From the NCBI RefSeq assembly GCF_050157905.1, contig NZ_JBKIWZ010000001.1:2852001-2916000 (forward strand): DNA of 64,000 nt. Direction: 5' to 3'. The position numbers were made by a program, and so were the translations under genes. The notes beneath the pieces are model-generated. The model did no database searches, was not told the DNA's origin, and saw nothing but the letters and a program-made list of their open reading frames with translations. Position 1 is the first letter of the stretch. Each line of letters starts with the position of its first letter. This stretch comes from Pantoea sp050157905. GTDB lineage: Bacteria > Pseudomonadota > Gammaproteobacteria > Enterobacterales > Enterobacteriaceae. Shown here in pieces: positions 1 through 8,786 of this stretch.

Positions 1-215
1 ATGCGCATAGAGAGCGGATCATTCGTCATCAAAACTGGCGCAATCAGTCCTTCCTGGTAATCGGCCAGTCTTTCCAGCCAGTTGAGCGCACTGTAGATAT
101 CTTCACGATGGAACCCGGCATCCGTCAGGTCGTCTGTTAATCTGTCCTGATCAACACCCATTTCTGCTTCGTTGTGGATATATGTCTCAAACAAATATAT
201 CAGTACGTCGAACAT
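1..215 (-). CDS. smg: Smg protein (DUF494), 3' end cut by the window
   Basis: The reading frame starts at an ATG at 215 and runs off the left edge after about 71 codons. The translated start (MFDVLIYLFETYIHNEAEMG) and the following LTDDLTDAGF and ALNWLERLADYQEGL stretches match Smg of E. coli, a small acidic conserved protein of unknown function that normally follows dprA. A GAGGAGGGC ribosome site lies just upstream inside dprA, and the two genes overlap by 29 bases, as expected for a translationally coupled pair. Only the N-terminal half is visible, so the integrity of the gene cannot be judged. Confidence 0.93.
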   Translation of the reverse strand, partial: MFDVLIYLFETYIHNEAEMGVDQDRLTDDLTDAGFHREDIYSALNWLERLADYQEGLIAPVLMTNDPLSMR

Positions 216-1311
216 GGCATGCCCTCCTCAATCGGACATAGCCGCCGGGTACAGCTGCGATCCATCCTGCTAACTCCAGTTCCAGCAACTGAGCTGAGAT
301 AACTGGCACAGATTGGCCGGCACGTTCAGCGACAACGTCAACAGGTGTAACCTCATCACCTACGTTAGCCAACACATCAGCAAATGGCAATGGAGCAGCG
401 TCACTCATCTCAGAATAAATTTCACTGGTCTGGATTGGTGGCAGCCAGTGGAGTGCGCTGGCCAGGTCTTCCAGGATGTTATTCGGATGTGCCACCAGCA
501 GTGCTCCCTGCTGGATCAGCCAGTTTACGCCTTCACTGAGAGGGTTGCCGAGCGCGCCAGGCAAAGCGTAGACGTTGCGGTTCTGTTCCAGCGCATAACG
601 GGCCGTCACCAGCGAGCCACTTTTGAGCGTTGCCTCTGCCACCAGCACCCCATGACTCAGCCCACTGATGATGCGGTTACGGCGCGGAAAGTTAAACGGA
701 TGCGGGATAGCCGTCAGTGGAAACTCCGACACGACAGCCCCGCCCTGCTCAACGATCTCTGCGGCCAGCCGGGTATGGTTTTTTGGGTAGAGCCGCTGCA
801 GGCCACTGCCCAACACCGCCACCGTTTTTCCGCCCGCGCTCAGTGCGGCCTGGTGAGCCACACCATCGATCCCCCGCGCCAGTCCGCTGGTGATGGTCAG
901 GCCGCTGAGCGACAGGTGCCGGGTAAACCAGTCGCACCAGTATCGTCCATTGTGCGAACCATTCCGGCTCCCCACTACGGCTAACTGAGGGGTGCTAAGT
1001 ACGCCAGGGTCGCCATCAATATAAAGTAACGGGGGAAAGTGACGCGTTTCTCTGAGACGGAGAGGGTAGGCAACGTCCAAAGCCGTGACCAGATGATGGG
1101 ACGGGCTTTGCGCCAGCCAGGCGTATACCTCTGCAACCTTTTGATCGCTGAAACCATCATATTGCTGACGCTGATTCGCATCTAATCCAGCCCGAATCAG
1201 AGTCTCAGGGTCTGCTGCTCCGGTATCGGTTTTCTGCACCGCATCAACCCAGCGTTTCCCTGTCATTCCACTTACGGCCGCCAGCCGTATATAGTGCGCT
1301 AATCTCTCCAT
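187..1311 (-). CDS. dprA: DNA processing protein DprA (Smf)
   Basis: DprA binds incoming single-stranded DNA and loads RecA during natural transformation. In enterics the gene is kept although transformation is rarely seen. The Rossmann-like domain carries VVGSR near residue 112, TSGLARGID near 141, FPRRNRIISGLS near 208 and KSGSLVTA near 230. The C-terminal winged-helix part ends HVRRTDIFV, as in E. coli. The frame extends upstream to a GTG at 1347. I chose the ATG at 1311 because AGGGAG sits 6 bases before it and it gives 374 residues, the E. coli length. It is divergent from def and overlaps smg. Confidence 0.96.
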   Translation of the reverse strand: MERLAHYIRLAAVSGMTGKRWVDAVQKTDTGAADPETLIRAGLDANQRQQYDGFSDQKVAEVYAWLAQSPSHHLVTALDVAYPLRLRETRHFPPLLYIDGDPGVLSTPQLAVVGSRNGSHNGRYWCDWFTRHLSLSGLTITSGLARGIDGVAHQAALSAGGKTVAVLGSGLQRLYPKNHTRLAAEIVEQGGAVVSEFPLTAIPHPFNFPRRNRIISGLSHGVLVAEATLKSGSLVTARYALEQNRNVYALPGALGNPLSEGVNWLIQQGALLVAHPNNILEDLASALHWLPPIQTSEIYSEMSDAAPLPFADVLANVGDEVTPVDVVAERAGQSVPVISAQLLELELAGWIAAVPGGYVRLRRACHVRRTDIFV

Positions 1312-1426
1312 CTCTGGCTCCCTGATCGCCCCGGCTTCCTGCCGCACAATGCTGTCAATCAGGTCCCGAAAAGTCTACAATATGGGGTAGTAATCTTTTC
1401 ATAACCGAATACAGATCTGGATATTT

Positions 1427-1939
1427 ATGTCAGTTTTGCAGGTATTACATTTCCCTGACGAGCGCCTGCGCAAAGTCGCCGCGCCCGTTAAAGAAGTTAA
1501 CGCAGACATTCAGCGTATCGTTGATGATATGTTCGACACGATGTACGCCGAAGAAGGTATCGGTCTTGCGGCAACGCAGGTCGATATTCATCAGCGCATT
1601 ATCGTGATTGATGTCTCTGAAAGTCGCGAAGAGCGGTTAGTGCTGATTAACCCTGAACTGCTGGAAAAAAGCGGTGAAACCGGTATTGAAGAGGGCTGCC
1701 TCTCTATTCCGGAACAGCGTGCTTTTGTTCCGCGCGCCGAGCGGGTGAAGGTCCGCGCGCTGGATCGCGACGGTAAAAGTTTCGAGCTGGAAGCCAGCGA
1801 GCTACTGGCCATCTGTATCCAGCATGAGATCGATCATCTGGAAGGTAAGCTGTTTATCGATTATCTGTCGCCGCTGAAGCGTCAACGGATAAAAACGAAG
1901 TTAGAGAAGCTGGCGCGCCAGAACGCCCAGTCTTCCTGA
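1427..1939 (+). CDS. def: Peptide deformylase
   Basis: This metalloenzyme removes the N-formyl group from nascent polypeptides at the ribosome exit. All three family motifs are present: GIGLAATQ at 44-51, EGCLS at 89-93 with metal ligand Cys91, and HEIDH at 133-137 with ligands His133 and His137 and catalytic Glu134. Its 170 residues are within one residue of the E. coli enzyme. It starts the plus-strand run def-fmt-rsmB-trkA. fmt, which makes the formyl-Met-tRNA that Def later acts on, follows after 20 bases. The sequence before the ATG is a weak ribosome site. Confidence 0.98.
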   Translation: MSVLQVLHFPDERLRKVAAPVKEVNADIQRIVDDMFDTMYAEEGIGLAATQVDIHQRIIVIDVSESREERLVLINPELLEKSGETGIEEGCLSIPEQRAFVPRAERVKVRALDRDGKSFELEASELLAICIQHEIDHLEGKLFIDYLSPLKRQRIKTKLEKLARQNAQSS

Positions 1940-1959
1940 GAACTCAAAAAGGGATAAAC

Positions 1960-2904
1960 GTGTCTGCCCCGCTAAAAATCATTTTTGCCGGCACACCTGA
2001 CTTTGCAGCGCGTCATCTTGACGCGCTGCTTGCATCTGAACATCAGGTTATCGGCGTATTCACCCAGCCCGACCGCCCCGCGGGTCGCGGTAACAAATTA
2101 ACGCCTGGTCCGGTCAAAACGCTGGCCCTGGCGCATGACATCCCGGTCTTTCAGCCTAAATCTCTGCGACCTGAAGAGAATCAGCAGCTGGTCGCTGATT
2201 TACAGGCTGATGTGATGGTGGTGGTGGCCTATGGATTGATTCTGCCAAAAGCCGTGCTTGATATGCCCCGCCTGGGCTGTATCAACGTGCATGGCTCGCT
2301 GCTGCCTCGCTGGCGCGGCGCCGCGCCGATTCAGCGTGCGCTCTGGGCAGGCGACAGCGAAACCGGCGTCACCATCATGCAGATGGATGTGGGTCTGGAT
2401 ACCGGCGATATGCTCTATAAGCTTGCCTGTCCGATTACTGCTCAGGATACCAGCGCCACGCTCTATGACCGGCTGGCCGGGCTCGGGCCGCAGGGACTGC
2501 TGGAGACGCTGACGTTACTGAATACGCAGCAGGCTTCACCAGAGAAACAGGATGAGACGCAGGCGAACTATGCTGAAAAGCTCAGCAAAGAAGAGGCCCG
2601 TCTGGACTGGACCCTCTCTGCAGAGCAGCTTGAACGCTGCATCCGTGCATTTAATCCCTGGCCGATGAGCTTTTTCACTGTCGGCGATCAGCCGATCAAA
2701 GTCTGGCAGGCAAGTGTTCTGCCGCACTGTGATCGCTCGCCAGGCGAAATCATCAGCGCCGATAAGCAAGGCATCCAGGTTGCGACGGCGCAGGGTGTTC
2801 TGAACCTGCTGCAGTTACAGCCCGCCGGTAAAAAACCGATGTCGGCTCAGGATCTTCTCAACTCGCGCCGGGAATGGTTTGAACCTGGAACCCTTCTGGA
2901 CTGA
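1960..2904 (+). CDS. fmt: Methionyl-tRNA formyltransferase
   Basis: Fmt transfers a formyl group from 10-formyl-tetrahydrofolate to initiator Met-tRNA. The N-terminal domain shows the FAGTPDFAARHLDALL start, the VAYGLILP strand and the catalytic set Asn109, His111 (INVHGSLLPRWRGAAP) and Asp147 (MDVGLDTGD). The C-terminal OB-fold ends in SRREWF. The start codon is GTG, as in E. coli, preceded by AAAAAGGGAT. At 314 residues it is full length. A clear hairpin terminator follows, so rsmB may depend partly on readthrough or its own promoter. Confidence 0.98.
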   Translation: MSAPLKIIFAGTPDFAARHLDALLASEHQVIGVFTQPDRPAGRGNKLTPGPVKTLALAHDIPVFQPKSLRPEENQQLVADLQADVMVVVAYGLILPKAVLDMPRLGCINVHGSLLPRWRGAAPIQRALWAGDSETGVTIMQMDVGLDTGDMLYKLACPITAQDTSATLYDRLAGLGPQGLLETLTLLNTQQASPEKQDETQANYAEKLSKEEARLDWTLSAEQLERCIRAFNPWPMSFFTVGDQPIKVWQASVLPHCDRSPGEIISADKQGIQVATAQGVLNLLQLQPAGKKPMSAQDLLNSRREWFEPGTLLD

Positions 2905-2911
2905 CTCTCTG

Positions 2912-2939
2912 GCCCGGTGACTCGCCGGGCTTTTTGTTT
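2912..2939 (+). terminator. Intrinsic terminator after fmt
   Basis: A GC-rich stem GCCCGG (2912-2917) pairs with CCGGGC (2925-2930) and is followed by TTTTTGTTT. It lies between the fmt stop and the rsmB start, so it would end or reduce def-fmt transcripts before rsmB. Confidence 0.8.
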
Positions 2940-2953
2940 GATGACAAAACCCT

Positions 2954-4255
2954 ATGACTAAATCAATCAACCTGCGTAGCCTCTCCGCTCAGCTTATCGA
3001 GCGCGTCGTCGACAAAGGTGAATCCCTGAATACCGCCCTGCCTGCCGCCCAGAAAAAACTCTCCGATAAAGACAGTGCCTTGGTGCAGGAGATCTGTTTC
3101 GGCGTCCTGCGCACTTTACCGCAGCTGGAAGCTCTGATCGGTAAACTGATGGAACGTCCACTGACCGGTAAACAGCGGGTACTGCACTATCTGATCATGG
3201 TCGGGCTCTATCAGCTGGAGTATACCCGCGTTCCTGCCCATGCCGCGCTGGCAGAAACTGTCGCGGGTGCCGAGGCGCTGAAGCGTACCAGTATGAAAGG
3301 TCTGCTGAATGGCGTGCTGCGCCAGTTTCAGCGCCAGCGGGAAACCTTGCTCGCCAGCATTCAGGACGGTCCGCAGCGTTATCTGCATCCGGGCTGGCTG
3401 CTGAAACGCCTGCAGCACGCCTGGCCAGCGCAGTGGCAGCAGATTGTGGAAGCGAATAATCAGCGTCCACCGATGTGGCTGCGGGTCAATCGTCAGCACC
3501 ACGATCGCGATGCCTGGCTCGCCTTGCTGGCCGAAAACGGCCGCAGTGCGCAACCCGCTGACGACGTGCCGGATGCGCTGCGGCTCAATACCCCGGCGCC
3601 GGTCAGCCAGTTACCCGGATTCGAACAGGGTTGGGTAACCGTGCAGGATGTCTCCGCGCAGCGCTGCGCCCTGCTGCTTGAACCCCAAAATGGCGAACAG
3701 ATTCTGGATCTGTGTGCGGCGCCCGGCGGTAAAACTACCCATATTCTCGAAATCGCGCCTGAAGCCAGCGTGCTGGCGGTCGACGTTGATGCACAGCGCC
3801 TGAAACGGGTTAATGAGAATCTGACACGACTGGGCATGAACGCCGATGTGAAACAGGGTGATGGAAGGACCCCTAAACAGTGGTGCGGTGAGCGTGAGTT
3901 TGACCGTATCCTGCTGGATGCCCCCTGCTCCGCTACCGGTGTTATCCGCCGTCATCCCGACATCAAATGGCTGCGCCGGGATCGTGATATCGCTGAGCTG
4001 GCCTCGCTTCAGCGTGAAATTCTGGACGCTATCTGGCCTCATCTGAAACCTGGCGGTACGCTAATCTATGCCACCTGTTCTATCCTGCCTGAAGAGAATC
4101 ACCAGCAGATAGACGCTTTTCTCCAGCGCCAGCCTGATGCCCGGGCCGTGCCGCTACAGGATGCGCCCGCAAACGGGTTGCAGGTTTTTCCACAGGCCGA
4201 AGGCGGAGATGGTTTCTTCTACGCGAAGCTGATAAAGAAATCGGGCACAAACTGA
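2954..4255 (+). CDS. rsmB: 16S rRNA m5C967 methyltransferase RsmB
   Basis: RsmB uses S-adenosylmethionine to methylate C967 of 16S rRNA. The N-terminal third is a NusB-like RNA-binding domain. The C-terminal Rossmann domain has LDLCAAPGGKTTHI for cofactor binding, DAPCSATG with Cys325, and ATCS with catalytic Cys375, the same positions as in E. coli. At 433 residues it is a few longer than the E. coli protein. trkA starts 18 bases downstream, suggesting joint transcription. Confidence 0.97.
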   Translation: MTKSINLRSLSAQLIERVVDKGESLNTALPAAQKKLSDKDSALVQEICFGVLRTLPQLEALIGKLMERPLTGKQRVLHYLIMVGLYQLEYTRVPAHAALAETVAGAEALKRTSMKGLLNGVLRQFQRQRETLLASIQDGPQRYLHPGWLLKRLQHAWPAQWQQIVEANNQRPPMWLRVNRQHHDRDAWLALLAENGRSAQPADDVPDALRLNTPAPVSQLPGFEQGWVTVQDVSAQRCALLLEPQNGEQILDLCAAPGGKTTHILEIAPEASVLAVDVDAQRLKRVNENLTRLGMNADVKQGDGRTPKQWCGEREFDRILLDAPCSATGVIRRHPDIKWLRRDRDIAELASLQREILDAIWPHLKPGGTLIYATCSILPEENHQQIDAFLQRQPDARAVPLQDAPANGLQVFPQAEGGDGFFYAKLIKKSGTN

Positions 4256-4273
4256 GATGAGTATTGATAAGCG

Positions 4274-5650
4274 ATGAAAATAATCATTCTGGGCGCAGGA
4301 CAGGTTGGCGGCACGCTGGCAGAGAATCTGGTCGGCGAGAACAACGACATTACGGTGGTTGATACCGACGCGTCGCGCCTGCGTCATCTGCAGGATAAGT
4401 TCGATCTTCGCGTGGTACAGGGTCATGGTTCCCATCCGCGTATCCTGCGTGAGGCGGGAGCCGAAGATGCCGACATGCTGGTTGCCGTCACGAACTCCGA
4501 CGAAACCAACATGATTGCCTGCCAGATTGCCTATTCGCTTTTCAATACGCCAAATCGCATCGCCCGTATTCGCGCTGCCGACTATCTGCGTGATGCAGAT
4601 AAGCTGTTTCTCCCTGAAGCGGTGCCTATCGATCACCTCATCTCACCGGAACAGCTGGTAATCGAAAATATCTATCGCCTGATCCAGTACCCCGGCGCAC
4701 TGCAGGTCGTGAACTTTGCAGAAGGAAAAGTTAGCCTGGCCGTGGTCAAAGCTTACTATGGCGGGCCGCTGGTCGGTAATCCCCTGTCGATCATGCGTGA
4801 ACACATGCCTCACATCGACACGCGCGTCGCCGCTATTTTCCGTCAGGATCGCCCTATTCGTCCGCAGGGCTCTACCATCGTCGAAGCCGGGGATGAGATT
4901 TTCTTTATCGCAGCCAGCCAGAACATCCGTGCGGTAATGAGTGAAATGCAACGGCTGGAGAAACCTTACAAGCGCATTATGCTGGTTGGCGGCGGCAACA
5001 TTGGGTTTGGCCTGGCTCAGCGGCTGGAAAAACACTACAGCGTGAAGCTCATCGAGCGTAATCCTCAGCGCGCCGCAGAACTGGCAGAACATCTGCAGGA
5101 CACCGTCGTCTTCTATGGCGACGCGTCTGATCAGGAGCTGCTGGCTGAAGAGCATGTTGAACAGGTCGATCTCTTTATCGCCGTCACCAATGACGATGAA
5201 GCCAATATTATGTCAGCAATGCTGGCGAAAAAAATGGGTGCCAAGAAGGTGATGGTGCTGATTCAGCGCCGCGCCTATGTCGATCTGGTTCAGGGCAGCG
5301 TGATTGATATTGCGATTTCACCTCAGCAGGCGACAATCTCTGCCCTGCTGGGGCATGTGCGCAAAGCTGATATCGTAGGTGTCTCTTCATTACGACGGGG
5401 CATTGCAGAAGCGATCGAAGCAATAGCGCATGGCGATGAGTCGACGTCACGTGTGGTGGGCCGCTCAATTGATGATATCAGACTGCCGCCTGGCACCATT
5501 ATCGGCGCAGTGGTTCGCGGCAATGACGTCATGATCGCCAACGACAATCTGCGTATTGAACAGGGCGATCATGTCATCATGTTCCTGACCGACAAAAAGT
5601 TTGTCTCCGATGTGGAACGTCTCTTCCAGCCAAGTCCGTTCTTCCTCTGA
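4274..5650 (+). CDS. trkA: Trk system potassium uptake protein TrkA
   Basis: TrkA is the cytoplasmic NAD(H)-binding regulatory subunit that gates the TrkH/TrkG potassium channels. The 458 residues form two tandem RCK units. The first begins MKIIILGAGQVGGTLAENL and the second has a second dinucleotide fold, MLVGGGNIGFGLAQRLE, near residue 236. Each is followed by a TrkA-C domain. It closes the def-fmt-rsmB-trkA run, and a stem-loop at 5678-5699 follows the stop. Confidence 0.98.
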   Translation: MKIIILGAGQVGGTLAENLVGENNDITVVDTDASRLRHLQDKFDLRVVQGHGSHPRILREAGAEDADMLVAVTNSDETNMIACQIAYSLFNTPNRIARIRAADYLRDADKLFLPEAVPIDHLISPEQLVIENIYRLIQYPGALQVVNFAEGKVSLAVVKAYYGGPLVGNPLSIMREHMPHIDTRVAAIFRQDRPIRPQGSTIVEAGDEIFFIAASQNIRAVMSEMQRLEKPYKRIMLVGGGNIGFGLAQRLEKHYSVKLIERNPQRAAELAEHLQDTVVFYGDASDQELLAEEHVEQVDLFIAVTNDDEANIMSAMLAKKMGAKKVMVLIQRRAYVDLVQGSVIDIAISPQQATISALLGHVRKADIVGVSSLRRGIAEAIEAIAHGDESTSRVVGRSIDDIRLPPGTIIGAVVRGNDVMIANDNLRIEQGDHVIMFLTDKKFVSDVERLFQPSPFFL

Positions 5651-5677
5651 CGTTTGCCAGCACAGACTTACAGAATC

Positions 5678-5706
5678 AGCGGCAGGTAAAACTGCCGCTT
5701 AATTTG
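5678..5706 (+). terminator. Probable terminator after trkA
   Basis: AGCGGCAG (5678-5685) pairs with CTGCCGCT (5692-5699) around the loop GTAAAA, followed by TAATTTG. The stem is good but the U-tract is short, so termination may be partial. Confidence 0.6.
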
Positions 5707-5774
5707 CTGTGTGGATGGCAAAACCAGCCAGGTTTGTTAGACTTTATGACATTGATCAGGGCAAGGAGAGAAGT

Positions 5775-6185
5775 ATGAGTTTAATCAAAGAGTTTCGTGA
5801 TTTTGCAATGCGCGGCAATGTGATAGATCTGGCCGTCGGTGTCATCATTGGTGCCGCTTTCGGTAAGATCGTTTCATCGCTGGTGGCCAACATTATTATG
5901 CCGCCGCTGGGCTTGCTGATTGGTGGTGTCGATTTTAAATCTTTCCAGTGGGTGCTTAAGCCTGCAGCTGGTGATGCGCCAGCCGTAGTCATGCAGTATG
6001 GTATTTTCCTGCAGACGATCTTCGATTTCGTGATCATCGCGTTTGCCATCTTTATGGCTATCAAACTGATGAACCGTCTGTATAAGAAAAAAGAAGTCGA
6101 GAAACCGGCTGCTAAGCCGTCGAACGAAGAAGTGCTGCTGACTGAGATCCGTGATCTGCTGAAACAGCAGAATACCCGCGTCTGA
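5775..6185 (+). CDS. mscL: Large-conductance mechanosensitive channel MscL
   Basis: MscL is a pentameric inner-membrane channel that opens at high membrane tension and releases solutes during hypo-osmotic shock. The start MSLIKEFRDFAMRGNVIDLA is the family signature. Two membrane helices lie near residues 15-45 and 73-98, joined by a periplasmic loop. The C-terminal bundle ends LLTEIRDLLKQQN. The ATG at 5775 has AAGGAGAG just upstream and gives 136 residues, the E. coli length. An in-frame upstream GTG is rejected. Confidence 0.98.
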   Translation: MSLIKEFRDFAMRGNVIDLAVGVIIGAAFGKIVSSLVANIIMPPLGLLIGGVDFKSFQWVLKPAAGDAPAVVMQYGIFLQTIFDFVIIAFAIFMAIKLMNRLYKKKEVEKPAAKPSNEEVLLTEIRDLLKQQNTRV

Positions 6186-6194
6186 CGTCAGGGC

Positions 6195-6404
6195 TTATCG
6201 GACGCTTTTGGCAGAAGGGCAGTGATAAGACGCTTTCTTATCACTGCCCTCCCATCCATTCCCCTTGTTGTGTTTTTCCTTCCGCTTAAAACTTCCTTTA
6301 CCCTTTTGCTTCTGCTCGACGCGCTGCCTGAATAGCGGGTCGTGCAACAGAGCCTGGATGGCGTTATCGCGAATCTGCCCTTTATGATGCTGGTATTTAC
6401 TCAT
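6195..6404 (-). CDS. arfA: Alternative ribosome-rescue factor ArfA
   Basis: ArfA brings release factor RF2 to ribosomes stalled on mRNAs without a stop codon, as a backup to tmRNA. The conserved MSKYQHHKGQIRDNAIQALL start and the PLFRQRVEQKQKGKGSF core identify it. The ATG at 6404 follows AAGAGGC and gives 69 residues, close to the E. coli form. A perfect 14-bp inverted repeat lies inside the last third of the coding region. In E. coli such a hairpin is cut by RNase III, giving a nonstop message that tmRNA normally destroys. The same switch is inferred here. Confidence 0.93.
   Translation of the reverse strand: MSKYQHHKGQIRDNAIQALLHDPLFRQRVEQKQKGKGSFKRKEKHNKGNGWEGSDKKASYHCPSAKSVR
6217..6249 (-). 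promoter_or_regulatory. Intragenic hairpin in arfA (RNase III-type control stem)
   Basis: GGGCAGTGATAAGA (6217-6230) and its exact complement (6236-6249) form a 14-bp stem with the loop CGCTT, wholly inside the arfA frame and upstream of its stop codon. In E. coli arfA an equivalent stem makes the mRNA truncated, so the protein accumulates only when tmRNA fails. That function is inferred here from position and form. Confidence 0.8.
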
Positions 6405-6463
6405 GATGCCTCTTGTTGAGATGGAGTAATACTTTATGCTTTTACTGCAAAATAACAATACGC

Positions 6464-6880
6464 TTATTTATCCTGCGCTCCGCCACGCTCCAGCGCCTCA
6501 AGAATTGAGCATGAAATGCTACTGTGGCTGTCACCACAGCAGGCATCGGAAAGATGCCGTAGCGAACGCTGCATCATTTCTAACTCGGTAATCATTTCAG
6601 CCACTTCATTCAGCCGCTTTTCAACGATCGCTTTTGATTCCTGACAGGTATGATGCGCCGGATCGACACGAATCGAGAGAAGCTCTCTGATAGCTTCAAG
6701 GCTGAATCCCAGTTTTCGCCCATAGCGGATAAACTTCAGGCGCTGAAGGTCGCCCTCGTTATAGAGTCGAAATCCACCTTCTGTTCGCACACCATGATCC
6801 ATCATCTGCTGCTTTTCATAAAAGCGGATAGTATCTGGCGTCACCTCTGCCAGCTTTGCTAACTGTCCGATACGAAACAT
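6464..6880 (-). CDS. zntR: Zn(II)-responsive MerR-family regulator ZntR
   Basis: ZntR activates the zinc-export ATPase gene zntA by untwisting its promoter when zinc is bound. The N-terminal helix-turn-helix is MFRIGQLAKLAEVTPDTIRF, followed by the MerR dimerisation helix. The zinc ligands known from E. coli are all present at matching positions: Cys79, Cys114, Cys115, His119 and Cys124. Its 138 residues are near the usual length. The ATG follows directly on the yhdN stop codon, and its ribosome site GAGGAGGAG lies within the end of yhdN, so the two are probably co-translated. Confidence 0.97.
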   Translation of the reverse strand: MFRIGQLAKLAEVTPDTIRFYEKQQMMDHGVRTEGGFRLYNEGDLQRLKFIRYGRKLGFSLEAIRELLSIRVDPAHHTCQESKAIVEKRLNEVAEMITELEMMQRSLRHLSDACCGDSHSSISCSILEALERGGAQDK

Positions 6881-7252
6881 TTACTCCTCCTCGCGAAAAC
6901 GTTGTTCAATCGCTGTGGAGTAGGATCCATGCAGAAAGTCGGTACTCATGCCCGCCTGACGCAATCTCAGCTCCAGTATCCGCAGCCGATGACAGTGATC
7001 CTGATAGTGACGATCTTCGGGATCGAGCTGTCGAATCAGATCGTTCACTTCAACCGCCTCGCGTCTCAGCTCAAGCTCAGGCGGCAGAAATCCTGCATTT
7101 TTCAGTAACCGGTAGCCGGCTCGTAATTCCGGCGGAACATGACTGTCATCTTCCAGCTGCAGCGGTTTGCCGGCGCCGGGGAGATTACTCAGATCGCCTT
7201 TTTCCAGTGCTGCTTTGATATGCTGTTCAGCAAGTTCGTCAACCAGCCACAT
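6881..7252 (-). CDS. yhdN: DUF1992 (DnaJ-subfamily C28-like) protein YhdN
   Basis: This 123-residue protein matches E. coli YhdN, a conserved small protein of unknown function. The recognisable part is the first 75 residues, MWLVDELAEQHIKAALEKGD, then LPGAGKPL and the LRREAVEVNDLIRQL helix. This is the DUF1992 domain, also found alone in distant bacteria. There are no membrane segments. It sits upstream of zntR, separated from rplQ by a bidirectional terminator. Confidence 0.9.
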   Translation of the reverse strand: MWLVDELAEQHIKAALEKGDLSNLPGAGKPLQLEDDSHVPPELRAGYRLLKNAGFLPPELELRREAVEVNDLIRQLDPEDRHYQDHCHRLRILELRLRQAGMSTDFLHGSYSTAIEQRFREEE

Positions 7253-7304
7253 AGCCGACTCCTCTGAAGTTAATCCTGCTTCTAAAATAGTAAATTTCAG
7301 ACAA

Positions 7305-7331
7305 TAAAAAACCCGCCGGAGCGGGTTTTTT
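7305..7331 (-). terminator. Bidirectional terminator at the end of the alpha operon
   Basis: ACCCGC (7311-7316) pairs with GCGGGT (7321-7326) around CGGA, with an A-run on one side and a T-run on the other. On the minus strand it follows the rplQ stop by about 14 bases and ends the alpha operon before yhdN. Confidence 0.92.
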
Positions 7332-7344
7332 ACGTTGCTGCAGA

Positions 7345-7731
7345 TTACTCTGCGGCTGCTTCTGCTTGAGCTTCTGGACGATCAACCAGCTCGATGTAAG
7401 CCATCGGAGCGTTGTCACCAGCACGGAAGCCACACTTCAGAATGCGAGTGTAACCACCGGCACGGCTCGCGAAACGCGGGCCCAGCTCGTTAAACAGTTT
7501 TGCCACGATCTCGTTATCACGAGTACGGGCGAATGCCAGACGACGATTAGCTACGCTGTCGGTCTTGGCAAGAGTAATCAGCGGCTCAACTACGCGACGC
7601 AGTTCTTTGGCTTTCGGCAGAGTCGTTTTGATGATCTCATGACGAACCAGAGAACCGGCCATGTTGCGGAACATAGCCTGACGATGGCTGCTGTTGCGGT
7701 TCAGTTGACGACCACTCTTACGATGGCGCAT
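7345..7731 (-). CDS. rplQ: 50S ribosomal protein L17
   Basis: L17 binds 23S rRNA near the polypeptide exit region. The family start MRHRKSGRQLNRNSSHRQAM and the RNMAGSLVRHEIIKTTLPKAK block are intact. At 128 residues it is one longer than in E. coli, with an Ala/Glu-rich tail. It is the last gene of the alpha operon, 40 bases after rpoA and directly before the terminator. Confidence 0.99.
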   Translation of the reverse strand: MRHRKSGRQLNRNSSHRQAMFRNMAGSLVRHEIIKTTLPKAKELRRVVEPLITLAKTDSVANRRLAFARTRDNEIVAKLFNELGPRFASRAGGYTRILKCGFRAGDNAPMAYIELVDRPEAQAEAAAE

Positions 7732-7771
7732 GACCTTATCCTTCTCAGTGAAACCTTAACCTGTGATCTGA

Positions 7772-8761
7772 TTATTCATCAGCAATGCTTGCTGGCGGCC
7801 AGTTCTCAAGGCGCATGCCCAGAGAAAGACCACGCGAAGCCAGCACATCTTTAATCTCAGTAAGAGATTTTTTACCAAGGTTAGGCGTTTTGAGCAGCTC
7901 AACCTCGGTACGCTGTACCAGATCACCGATGTAGTGGATAGCTTCTGCCTTGAGGCAGTTAGCAGAGCGGACAGTCAATTCCAGATCGTCAACAGGGCGC
8001 AGCAGGATCGGATCGAATTCTGGTTTCTCTTCTTTCACTTCAGGCTGACGTACATCACGTAAGTCAACGAAAGCTTCAAGTTGTTCTGCCAGAATGGTCG
8101 CCGCACGACGAATCGCCTCTTCAGGATCGATTGTGCCGTTGGTTTCCATTTCGATGACCAGCTTGTCCAGGTCGGTACGCTGCTCAACACGCGCTGCTTC
8201 AACATTGTAGGCGATACGGTCTACAGGGCTGTAGCAAGCGTCAACGAGCAGACGGCCGATTGGGCGCTCATCTTCTTCCGAATGAATTCGGGCAGAAGCC
8301 GGTACATAGCCACGACCACGCTGAACTTTGATGCGCATGCTGATAGCTGCGTTCTCATCGGTCAGATGGCAAATGACATGCTGAGGCTTGACGATTTCGA
8401 CATCACCGTCATGGGTAATGTCGGCTGCAGTCACAGGGCCAATGCCAGATTTATTCAGGGTCAGAATAACTTCATCTTTACCCTGAACTCTTACCGCCAG
8501 CCCTTTCAGGTTGAGCAGGATTTCCAGGATATCTTCCTGTACGCCCTCTTTGGTGCTGTACTCATGGAGTACACCATCAATTTCAACCTCGGTCACCGCG
8601 CAACCCGGCATGGATGAAAGCAGAATACGGCGCAGTGCGTTACCAAGAGTATGGCCAAAGCCACGCTCTAAAGGCTCAAGGGTCACCTTGGCGTGCGTCG
8701 AACTCACTTGCTCGATATCTACCAGGCGCGGTTTTAGAAACTCTGTCACAGAACCCTGCAT
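7772..8761 (-). CDS. rpoA: DNA-directed RNA polymerase subunit alpha
   Basis: Alpha nucleates RNA polymerase assembly and contacts UP elements and activators such as CRP, whose gene is also in this window. The N-terminal domain (about 1-235) starts [20 protein letters not shown]. The C-terminal domain (about 249-329) keeps the DNA-contact stretch [11 protein letters not shown], including Arg265. Its length of 329 residues equals E. coli. It lies between rpsD (25-base gap) and rplQ in the alpha operon. Confidence 0.99.
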
Positions 8762-8786
8762 TGTGTCCTCTCTTTGGTACTAAGCT

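Noticed and set aside
1312..1347. Longer DprA start at the GTG at 1347
   Set aside because: The ATG at 1311 has a better ribosome site and gives exactly the E. coli length.
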